From Chthonomonas calidirosea (lineage in GTDB: Bacteria > Armatimonadota > Fimbriimonadia > Fimbriimonadales > Fimbriimonadaceae): a stretch of 48,640 bases of DNA. Both the position numbers and the translations under genes were made by a program. Below, piece by piece: positions 42,150 through 48,640 of this stretch. Location of the stretch: positions 1 to 48,640 of the forward strand of contig CAMCWC010000018.1 of the NCBI GenBank assembly GCA_945882415.1, given 5' to 3'. The notes beneath the pieces are model-generated. The model was not told the DNA's origin and did no database searches. It saw only the letters and a list, made by a program, of their open reading frames with translations. How positions within the stretch are numbered: position 1 is the stretch's first letter; the number at the start of each line of letters is the position of its first letter.

Positions 42150-42764
42150 ATGCACTCGCTGGGCATCGTTGCTTCTGTCGTCCTTTCGCTGCAATCCGGC
42201 CTGCCATCAGATCCGCGAGACCCAATGCCGAGCCCGTGGAAGGATCCTGGTTTCGCCAAGTTCCTGTGGATTCAGTCGCCGAACTTTGGCCCGCGGCCCG
42301 AGGGTGCAATCGTCGATACCGTTGTAGTTCACAGCACCGTCATTCCCACCCTCGAACAGACAACGAACGCGTTCTTGCGGGAATCGAGCCAAGTCAGCGC
42401 GCATTTCACCATCGGTCGGGATGGTTCGTACGTTATGCACGTGAGCACTTTTGATCGGGCTTGGCATGCTGGAGTTAGCGTTGACCCGAACGGACGCACC
42501 AACCTAAATCATTACTCTATTGGCATAGAGCTTGTGAATCTGAACGACGGAAAGCAGCCGTATCCTAAGGAGCAAGTCCAGGTGCTGAAGTGGATTATCG
42601 CCGGGCTAAAGCGACGTTTTCCTCTGAAACAGATTGTCAGCCACGAATTTATTGCTGTCCCTGCCGGGCGCAAGAGCGATCCGGCAGGTTTTCCGTGGGA
42701 GTCCCTGAAAGACTTGAACCTTCCGATGTATTTCGGAAAGAATCCAGCAACCGATAAGTCTTAG
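42150..42764 (+). CDS. AmpD-like N-acetylmuramoyl-L-alanine amidase
   Basis: A 204-aa amidase_2-type zinc hydrolase that cuts the bond between MurNAc and the peptide stem. The N-terminus (MHSLGIVASVVLSLQSG) looks like a signal peptide, so it probably acts outside the cytoplasm. IVDTVVVHST carries the first zinc His. HYSIGIELVNLNDG holds the core strand, and IVSHEFIAVPAGRKSDPAGFPW supplies the second His and Asp, with the catalytic Lys likely in GRKSDP. With murQ and the kinase nearby it fits a cell-wall turnover cluster. Its stop overlaps the convergent PLP-enzyme stop by 4 nt. Confidence 0.88.
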   Translation: MHSLGIVASVVLSLQSGLPSDPRDPMPSPWKDPGFAKFLWIQSPNFGPRPEGAIVDTVVVHSTVIPTLEQTTNAFLRESSQVSAHFTIGRDGSYVMHVSTFDRAWHAGVSVDPNGRTNLNHYSIGIELVNLNDGKQPYPKEQVQVLKWIIAGLKRRFPLKQIVSHEFIAVPAGRKSDPAGFPWESLKDLNLPMYFGKNPATDKS

Positions 42765-43969
42765 GCGTGCGTGACCCGTGACGGTTGCGTGCTTTGTACC
42801 AAGCTGGCACGCTCGAACGCCTGGCTGATGTCGGCTTTCAGGTCGTTAACCCCTTCTAGGCCACAGAACAACCGAATCACCCAACGCGGAGTTTCGTAGT
42901 CCGCCGGAGATGTCTTGAGTGGAACAACGAGACTCTCGAATCCACCCCAACTGATTCCACGCTGGAACACCTGAAGGGCATCGCAGAATGCAAGCACGCC
43001 CTCGCGAGATTGGTCAACTGGTTCGAACGAGAAGAGGCCGCCCGAGCCCTTGAACATCTTCTGGTAGAGGTCACGCTGCGGATACGAGTCGAGAGATATG
43101 TGGTGCACCTTCGCGACGGATGGATGCCCTTCAAGCCAGTTCGAGATTTCGTCGGCTGTTTTCGCGTGCAAAGGAAGTCTGGCGGCCAGGGTCCGGATGC
43201 CGCGGAGAAGGAGCCACGCGGAGAACGGATGCAAGATGTTCCCCATCATGTTCACCTCGTTCATCGTGATGTCATAGATGAGCTTCTCGCTGCCGACAAT
43301 TGCGCCTGCGGTGAGGTCGCTATGCCCAGACATATATTTTGTTGCACTGTGGCAAACCACGTCCACGCCAAGCTTGATCGGATTCAGCAATAGGGGAGTG
43401 GCGTACGTGTTGTCAATGACCGTGTTGATTCCGTTTGCACGCGCATACGCTGTGATTGCCGGGAGATCTTGCAATCGGAACAGCGCGGAAGTTGGACTCT
43501 CCAAGTAGATCAACGTCGTTTCTGGACGACATGCGGCCACAACTTCGTCAGTCGACATGCCCGAGACGTAAGTTACCGACACATTGAATCGCGCCATGAA
43601 CTCCGACAGGAGTCTGCGCACGGGGCCGTATGCCGTGTCTGGGCAGACAACGTGACATCCAGCTTTGAGGAAGTGGGTCACGGCAGCGGTGATCGCAGCC
43701 ATCCCGCAGCCAGTAACCTTACATGCTTCTGCACCTTCCAGGGCCGCAATTTTCTGCTCGATGACGCTGAGCGTCGGATTACTCAAACGGCTGTAGTGGT
43801 GGGGAGGACCTAGCGGCTTCTGTTCCAAGGCGTGAAGCAGGTCCTCGGTGCTTTCGAAGGTGAAAAGCGAGTTCTGAAAGATCGGGGGCACAACCGCGCC
43901 CTGATTCTTGGGTTGCTCTCCTAAGTGGGCGAGAATGGTCGCGACATCCATATCGTGATCCGGAAACAT
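42761..43969 (-). CDS. Cys/Met-metabolism PLP enzyme (cystathionine gamma-synthase/lyase family)
   Basis: A 402-aa PLP-dependent trans-sulfuration enzyme. The PLP-Lys site is VVCHSATKYMSGHSDLTAGA (Lys in SATKYMSGH). HHYSRLSNPTL is the substrate-binding loop with the phosphate-contact YSR, and DLPAITAYARANGINTVIDNTYATP and the terminal EGVNDLKADI also match the family. Gamma-synthase, beta- or gamma-lyase cannot be told apart. ATG 43969 is used; the ATG at codon 7 is another choice. It is convergent with the amidase gene and shows no functional tie to its neighbours. Confidence 0.88.
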   Translation of the reverse strand: MFPDHDMDVATILAHLGEQPKNQGAVVPPIFQNSLFTFESTEDLLHALEQKPLGPPHHYSRLSNPTLSVIEQKIAALEGAEACKVTGCGMAAITAAVTHFLKAGCHVVCPDTAYGPVRRLLSEFMARFNVSVTYVSGMSTDEVVAACRPETTLIYLESPTSALFRLQDLPAITAYARANGINTVIDNTYATPLLLNPIKLGVDVVCHSATKYMSGHSDLTAGAIVGSEKLIYDITMNEVNMMGNILHPFSAWLLLRGIRTLAARLPLHAKTADEISNWLEGHPSVAKVHHISLDSYPQRDLYQKMFKGSGGLFSFEPVDQSREGVLAFCDALQVFQRGISWGGFESLVVPLKTSPADYETPRWVIRLFCGLEGVNDLKADISQAFERASLVQSTQPSRVTHA

Positions 43970-44117
43970 GCCTCAGATTGTCGCAGATATTGTCCGCTCA
44001 CGTTTCCATGACGAAGAATATTTCGCGGAGCGTTCCGCAAACTCTGGAGATATGAGTAGAATAGACCGCGTTCGGCGCTGGGCTTAGCTCCGCTGAATGA
44101 GAGGAACAAGACAACTC

Positions 44118-44519
44118 ATGGCGTTGAAAGTTTTGGTTTGCGATGACGAGCGCCACATTGTGCGGCTTATTCAGGTCAATTTGGAGCGTCAGGGTTACCA
44201 AGTGGTAACGGCGTTCGATGGCAAAGAAGGTTTGGAGAAGATCCGAGCAGAAAAGCCGAACCTAGTGGTTCTTGACGTCATGATGCCGTACATGGATGGC
44301 TTCGAAGTATTGAAGTCGATTCGTCGAGAGCCGGAGACGGAAAATCTCCCCGTCATCATGTTGACGGCAAAGGCACAGGATAAGGACGTGTTCGAGGGAT
44401 ATCACTACGGCGCGGACATGTACCTTACGAAGCCGTTCAACCCGATGGAACTCGTGACGTTCGTCAAGAGAATTGCGCAGGGCACAGACGATTCTGGATC
44501 CAAGCGCTACGAAATTTAA
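44118..44519 (+). CDS. Single-domain (CheY-like) response regulator
   Basis: A 133-aa receiver-domain protein. The acidic pair is VCDDERHIV (D10-D11), the phosphorylation Asp sits in VVLDVMMPYMDGFE (about residue 53), and MLTAKA and YLTKPFNP provide the conserved Thr and Lys. No output domain follows, so it works by protein contact. ATG 44118 is chosen (AGAGGAAC about 10 nt upstream) over ATG 44097. No histidine kinase is in the window. A strong terminator follows. Confidence 0.9.
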   Translation: MALKVLVCDDERHIVRLIQVNLERQGYQVVTAFDGKEGLEKIRAEKPNLVVLDVMMPYMDGFEVLKSIRREPETENLPVIMLTAKAQDKDVFEGYHYGADMYLTKPFNPMELVTFVKRIAQGTDDSGSKRYEI

Positions 44520-44539
44520 GGCAATCTAGCCTGTTGTAT

Positions 44540-44574
44540 AAAAAAAACCGGATGGTGAAGACCATCCGGTTTTT
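44540..44574 (+). terminator. Intrinsic terminator after the response regulator
   Basis: AAAAACCGGATGGT and ACCATCCGGTTTTT form a perfect stem around GAAG, with a T-rich continuation. It isolates the regulator gene from the LacI operon. Confidence 0.92.
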
Positions 44575-44636
44575 GCTTTTTACGTCCCTCAAATCTCAAA
44601 ATCCGAGGAATTTTCTGAGAATATTTTCGGAAATGC

Positions 44637-44665
44637 TTGTGAGAATACGAATTCTTGTGTATAGT
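44637..44665 (+). promoter_or_regulatory. Sigma-70-type promoter of the LacI-GH13-pseudopilin operon
   Basis: TTGTGA (44637-44642), a 17-nt spacer, and TATAGT (44660-44665). Start of transcription is expected near 44672. The left operator lies in the spacer and the right one covers the start region. Confidence 0.75.
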
Positions 44666-44690
44666 ATCGACAAGAATTCGTATTCTCACA
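44638..44690 (+). promoter_or_regulatory. Paired LacI-type operators forming a perfect 21-bp inverted repeat
   Basis: The arms at 44638-44658 and 44670-44690 are exact reverse complements with an 11-nt spacer. Each arm is itself a near-palindrome with a central CG (AGAATACGAATTCT and AGAATTCGTATTCT), the form bound by LacI-family dimers. The CG centres are 31 bp apart, about three helical turns, so both dimers would sit on the same face and cover the promoter. The next gene encodes a LacI-type protein, so autoregulation is likely. Confidence 0.85.
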
Positions 44691-44709
44691 GGTGAGAGCG
44701 GAAGAACCA

Positions 44710-45732
44710 ATGAGGGTCACGCAGCAGGACATCGCAAGAATAGCAAGCGTTTCACAGGCAACTGTGTCTCGCGTCCTAGCGGGTGACGAAAAGGTCGAAG
44801 CCGCCATTCGAGACCGTGTCGTGGAAGCGATGCGGGCGCACAATTACCAGCCTGATGTGCGCGCTCGATCCCTTAGAAGTAAGCGCACTAACTTGATCGG
44901 GCTCGTGCTTAACCGCCCCATGGGCGGCCTGAGTGACGATCCGTTCTTTGCAGGATTGGTCGCGGAAATCCTTGATGTGCTGAACGGTTCGCCGTATCAC
45001 CTTTGCCTTGACATGGTCACGTCTGTTGCAGGGCAATCCTACATTTACGACGAAATGCTTCGGACTCGCCGCGTGGACGGCCTGATCCTGGTTGAAAGTG
45101 AGGCAACCGATTTTCGGATCGGTCGGCTGCAACAGGATAATTTTCCTTTCGTCCTCATCGGGAACCCACTCAACAATAACCAGATTCATTCCGTGGATAA
45201 CGACAACGTTGCAGCGGCCGAACTCGCAACTCGACATTTGGTCGACATGGGATACAAGAAAATTGGCATGCTCGCCGGTCGCAGCGGAGTTACGGTCAGT
45301 GACGATCGCGTTGCGGGCTATCAGCGTGCGCTACGAGGCGGATCCATGCCGGACCGTATTTGGCATGCCGACTTTGGTGCGGTTTCAGCGCGGGAAGCTG
45401 CGCGCAACATTTTGAATTCTGGGGATGCTCCGGACGCCTTGGTGGTTCTCGATGACTACATGGCGCTCGGTGTTGTGGGTGCGGCACGAGAGATGCGCCT
45501 AAAGGTCCCTCAGAACTTGGGGCTTGTTAGCTTCAACGACACCCATCTTTGCGAGATGATTGATGGCGGCTTGTCTTCGGTAAGTTTGAACATGGGCGAG
45601 ATCGTCCGCGTTGCCTGTGCTCGCCTGTTGCAAATTTTGGACGGCGAAGACACCTGGGAAAATCGACGCGTCATCGTTCCGACATCGCTATCCGTCAGGG
45701 GTAGCAGTCGGCGAGAGGCGGTACTCGAATGA
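44710..45732 (+). CDS. LacI-family transcriptional regulator
   Basis: A 340-aa regulator. The N-terminal helix-turn-helix reads VTQQDIARIASVSQATVSRVLAG, followed by the hinge helix (YQPDVRARSLRSKRT). The periplasmic-binding-like sugar domain contains GLVLNRPMGGLSDDPFFAGLV, VDGLILVES, DDRVAGYQRAL and DALVVLDDYMALGV. It probably represses its own operon through the paired operators just upstream, until an oligosaccharide (maltodextrin, judging by the amylase) binds. ATG 44710 is used; GTG 44692 lies inside the leader. The stop overlaps the GH13 ATG by 4 nt. Confidence 0.9.
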   Translation: MRVTQQDIARIASVSQATVSRVLAGDEKVEAAIRDRVVEAMRAHNYQPDVRARSLRSKRTNLIGLVLNRPMGGLSDDPFFAGLVAEILDVLNGSPYHLCLDMVTSVAGQSYIYDEMLRTRRVDGLILVESEATDFRIGRLQQDNFPFVLIGNPLNNNQIHSVDNDNVAAAELATRHLVDMGYKKIGMLAGRSGVTVSDDRVAGYQRALRGGSMPDRIWHADFGAVSAREAARNILNSGDAPDALVVLDDYMALGVVGAAREMRLKVPQNLGLVSFNDTHLCEMIDGGLSSVSLNMGEIVRVACARLLQILDGEDTWENRRVIVPTSLSVRGSSRREAVLE

Positions 45733-47840
45733 TGCTGTTGGCTGCGGCTCAGGCGGAAACTTCGCTGCATACATTCCGCTATGTTGCAGACACTGCTCTG
45801 ACTTCGGTTCATGTTGCTGGGACATTCAATGGCTGGAACAATGCCAAGAATCCGATGAAAGTCGATCCGGATGGCCGCACATGGACAGTCACGCTTCCGC
45901 TTTCGCTTGGACAGCATCAGTACAAGTTTGTCCTGAATGGCAGCAATTGGGTTGTTGATCCCAGGGCTAAATCACAAGACGATGGCGGCGGGAATACGAA
46001 CTCGCTTCTGTTCGTGCAACCCGCTGACTTCAAAATTCCGGCTGCCCTCGGTGATGGGCGAATCACGGCTAGCGCAATCAAACACTCGAACGCGATCCCG
46101 TACTTCAATGTCGATCAAGGTCAAGCGCAGGTTGCGGTTCGGGTTAGAACGGCCGACGTTGCATCGGCAAGCCTGCTAATCGGCGGTCGAACGGTGCCAA
46201 TGAGCCGATTTGCTGGCGACGAGTTGTATGAAAGCTTTAAAGCCGCAGTCCCAGTAAAGTCGGGTCGGTTTTCTTACAGCATCCTGTTGAAAGATGGTGC
46301 CGCGAACCGCAAACTTGGCCCCTACCAGATTGATCCTGCCAAGACCCCAGCCTTCGTAACGCCATCCTGGGTGAGTCGTGGAATTGTCTACCAGATTTTC
46401 CCCGATCGCTTTGCCAATGGATCAAAGGATAACGATCCGAAAGACGTGATGCCATGGGACGGAACTCCAACCTATGGCAATCGATTTGGTGGAGACGTCG
46501 CCGGCGTTCAGAGCAAACTCTCCTACCTAAAGTCTCTTGGCGTCAGTACGGTCTACTTCAATCCGATCTTCAAGTCGCCGTCGAATCACCGGTACGAGGC
46601 TGATACCTACTTCGAATTGGATCCGCAGTTTGGTACGAACGCGGAGTTCATCGAACTTGGCAAAGCGATGAAGGCGCAAGGCCTCGGATATATCCTGGAC
46701 CTTTGTCTGAACCATACGTCACCGAGATTCTTCGCCTTTAACGATATTGTTGAGAAAGGACCGCAGTCGGCGTATCTCGATTGGTACTTTATTAAGAAAT
46801 TCCCGGTCGTGGTTAAGAACCAGCCTGATTACGAAGCCTGGTTTGGCTTCCCAAGTATGCCGAAGCTGAATACGGCAAATCGGCAGACGCGAGAACATCT
46901 TCTCTCCGTAGCTCCGTTCTGGTACAAGACTGCGCCAGGGCTGCAGGGTGTTCGGCTGGATGTTGCAAATGAAGTCGAAATGGACTTCTGGCGTACTTTC
47001 AGAAAGAAGGTCAAAGGCTTGAACAAGGACCTATGGATTGTTGGCGAGCACTGGGGCGATGGGCGGGCCTGGCTAAGTGGCGACCAGTGGGATTCCATGA
47101 TGGGCTATCAGTTCCGCGACGCAAACTTGCGATTCATCGCGGAAGAGAGAACCACGGCCTCTCAGTATCTCGACACGCTTTTCCGAGTCTATGACAGCTA
47201 TGTTCCGCAAGTCAGCCGAAACCTGATGCTGTTACTGTCTAGCCACGACACGCCGAGGTTTGTAACCCTATGCGGTGGAGATCAAAGGAAGCAGATGTTA
47301 GCTGCTTCTGTTCAGTTCACTTGGCCTGGTACTCCGTCGGTCTACTACGGCGAAGAAATTGGTATGCAAGGTGGGGTTGATCCCCAAAATCGGCACGGTA
47401 TGGAATGGTCCAAAGCGACTGAACAAAACGATCTACTGAAGTTCTATAAGCGGTTGAGTCAGATTCGCCAAAGTAGCGAAGCGCTCCAAGTAGGTGAGCC
47501 GATTCGCCTAGCTTCCGATGATGCGGCTGGCGTACTGGCTTTTGCTCGAAAGAGTAAGGGTGACGCAGCGATTGTCGTGCTAAATCGTTCCAACGAGCGC
47601 CGAGCAGTTTCGATTTCTACAAGCCAATTACCGACTGCTCAGTGGCAAAACGCACTTACCGGAGAAAAACTTTCACCCCGCGGCGCAGGTCGCAAACTCG
47701 ATTTCACCCTTGATCCGATGACGAGCGCAATCTTGCGACCGTTGCCGGCTCAACCATCCATATCTGCTCCGAAGGTTAAAACCAGACGGGCCATGTCCTT
47801 ATACGCCGATTCACTAGAAAGAACCGGAGTCTCAAACTAA
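45729..47840 (+). CDS. GH13 alpha-amylase-family enzyme (neopullulanase/cyclomaltodextrinase-like)
   Basis: A 703-aa enzyme that cleaves alpha-1,4-glucans. An N-terminal CBM48-like domain ([11 protein letters not shown] ... [16 protein letters not shown]) is followed by a second beta-domain. The (beta/alpha)8 barrel contains [17 protein letters not shown] and four standard regions: [17 protein letters not shown] (nucleophile D411), WIVGEHWGD (acid/base E440), and LLSSHDTPR (D507). A C-terminal beta-domain and a basic tail (KTRRAMSL) end it. The first residues [12 protein letters not shown] resemble only the end of a signal peptide, so export is doubtful or the start is odd. It is co-transcribed with the LacI regulator and the pseudopilin. 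Confidence 0.9.
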   Translation: MMLLAAAQAETSLHTFRYVADTALTSVHVAGTFNGWNNAKNPMKVDPDGRTWTVTLPLSLGQHQYKFVLNGSNWVVDPRAKSQDDGGGNTNSLLFVQPADFKIPAALGDGRITASAIKHSNAIPYFNVDQGQAQVAVRVRTADVASASLLIGGRTVPMSRFAGDELYESFKAAVPVKSGRFSYSILLKDGAANRKLGPYQIDPAKTPAFVTPSWVSRGIVYQIFPDRFANGSKDNDPKDVMPWDGTPTYGNRFGGDVAGVQSKLSYLKSLGVSTVYFNPIFKSPSNHRYEADTYFELDPQFGTNAEFIELGKAMKAQGLGYILDLCLNHTSPRFFAFNDIVEKGPQSAYLDWYFIKKFPVVVKNQPDYEAWFGFPSMPKLNTANRQTREHLLSVAPFWYKTAPGLQGVRLDVANEVEMDFWRTFRKKVKGLNKDLWIVGEHWGDGRAWLSGDQWDSMMGYQFRDANLRFIAEERTTASQYLDTLFRVYDSYVPQVSRNLMLLLSSHDTPRFVTLCGGDQRKQMLAASVQFTWPGTPSVYYGEEIGMQGGVDPQNRHGMEWSKATEQNDLLKFYKRLSQIRQSSEALQVGEPIRLASDDAAGVLAFARKSKGDAAIVVLNRSNERRAVSISTSQLPTAQWQNALTGEKLSPRGAGRKLDFTLDPMTSAILRPLPAQPSISAPKVKTRRAMSLYADSLERTGVSN

Positions 47841-47841
47841 C

Positions 47842-48640
47842 ATGAAGAGTCAACGCAGACAGGGCTTTACGCTCATTGAACTTCTCGTCGTTATCGCGAT
47901 CATCGCGATTCTTGCCGCTATCCTGTTCCCAGTTTTCGCTCAAGCTAAGCTTGCTGCAAAGAAGACTTCTGACCTTTCGAACCTGAAGCAGAACATGACC
48001 GCATCGTTGATTTACAGCAACGACGCAGACGACTATCTGCCGCACACGAACTGGCAGGAAGACTACGTTTTCGCAGCACGCGTCCTTCCGTACACCAAGA
48101 ACCGAAACATCTTCCAGAATCCGGCTAGCTCTGCAAAGCAGGGCGCAGTTCAGCGACAGAAGGCAGACAACGGTTTCGCTGGTGGAGCTCCTGGCTACAT
48201 GCTTCCGCCGAACGACGGTTGCGTTGGTCTTGGAACCTCGACCGTTGGTGGCGCTCGCTACTACAGCGACATCTACCCAGCAATGGACTACCGACTGAAT
48301 CCGAACATCTTCGGATACCAGCAGGGTCCCTGCACCGGCGCTTACGGCTACTTTGCTCCAGCTCCAAACACGTCTTCTAACGGCGGTTCCGGTGGCGGTA
48401 GCAACGGCGGCGTAGAAGGCGTTGGCCCAGGAACAACCGAGTTCGTGAATATTGCGAAGGTCGTTCTATGGTCTGACTTTCCGCCAAGCGGAAAGACCTG
48501 GCCAGGCAACCAGAACGGTCTCAGCGGATTCTGGGGCGTCAAGACGGGTTACTGGAACGGCGGTTCGAACGTCGCTCACATGGACGGCCACGCTCAGTTC
48601 TATCAAGCAACGAAGCTTCTGCCTAACATCAACAACAACG
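47842..48640 (+). CDS. Pseudopilin-like protein (3' end outside the window)
   Basis: At least 266 aa, with the frame open to the window edge. The leader MKSQRRQG is followed by [18 protein letters not shown] and [22 protein letters not shown], almost identical to the pseudopilin at 18451 but with different codons and a different outer domain. That domain has a Gly/Ser/Asn-rich stretch near [13 protein letters not shown] and the motif [10 protein letters not shown] near the end. It begins one nt after the GH13 stop, so it belongs to the LacI-controlled operon. Function is unknown, possibly a surface filament used in polysaccharide capture. Confidence 0.85.
   Translation, partial: MKSQRRQGFTLIELLVVIAIIAILAAILFPVFAQAKLAAKKTSDLSNLKQNMTASLIYSNDADDYLPHTNWQEDYVFAARVLPYTKNRNIFQNPASSAKQGAVQRQKADNGFAGGAPGYMLPPNDGCVGLGTSTVGGARYYSDIYPAMDYRLNPNIFGYQQGPCTGAYGYFAPAPNTSSNGGSGGGSNGGVEGVGPGTTEFVNIAKVVLWSDFPPSGKTWPGNQNGLSGFWGVKTGYWNGGSNVAHMDGHAQFYQATKLLPNINNN

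Overview
This 48.6 kb window looks like chromosomal DNA of a moderately GC-rich bacterium of the Armatimonadota type, probably Fimbriimonadia-like. This is inferred from two pseudopilins whose N-terminus continues into the signature FPVFAQAK, a PEP-CTERM exported protein, several small lipoproteins, and a mixture of Shine-Dalgarno starts with starts lying only 5-7 nt after a -10 box (candidate leaderless mRNAs). No phage, integrase, transposase or CRISPR array is visible.

Layout. (1) 1-8.1 kb: upp on the minus strand, then a plus-strand run of glmU-prs, a six-gene membrane cluster with overlapping stops and starts (PH-like protein, small protein, DUF6754-like protein, three more membrane proteins) and recO, which carries a strong hairpin in its 5' coding region. 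(2) 8.1-14.6 kb: an oligopeptide-binding lipoprotein, an AraC-type regulator with an unusual N-terminus, an MlaF-like ATPase, a CpxP/Spy-like protein, a GNAT enzyme, a DUF389 membrane protein, a Nudix hydrolase, and tRNA-Lys(CUU) followed by a 95-bp tandem repeat that copies the tRNA 3' end. (3) 14.6-18.3 kb: a minus-strand glycosidase pair (GH95 fucosidase-like, DUF4038/GH140-like) behind a TGGTATACCA palindrome. (4) 18.4-20.6 kb: pseudopilin and lipoprotein genes with clear terminators. (5) 20.7-32.3 kb: a six-gene, tightly coupled defence-type operon: SNF2 helicase with DUF3883, an unrecognised protein with a D...ExK nuclease-like signature, a DUF1156 DNA methylase, an MntA/HepT toxin-antitoxin pair, and a DUF499 ATPase with an N-terminal HEPN-like segment. 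(6) 32.3-32.9 kb: a gene-free, C-rich stretch with two arrays of 10-bp repeats flanking an AT-rich palindrome.

(7) 32.9-36.6 kb: PEP-CTERM protein, BON lipoprotein, Tat-exported kelch-like protein, orphan Hcp, AIG2-like protein, membrane protein and a Dps-like protein. (8) 36.6-44.0 kb: murQ and an amino-sugar kinase, two GT9 glycosyltransferases, a large membrane protein, an AmpD-like amidase and a PLP-dependent transsulfuration enzyme, together suggesting cell-wall sugar recycling and envelope glycan work. (9) 44.1-48.6 kb: a single-domain response regulator, then a LacI regulator behind a perfect 21-bp inverted repeat, a GH13 amylase-family enzyme and a pseudopilin cut by the window edge.

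The most unusual element is the defence operon at 20.7-32.3 kb. It resembles methylase/ATPase/helicase systems related to BREX/Pgl, but has no pglZ here and carries an extra putative nuclease and an internal toxin-antitoxin pair.
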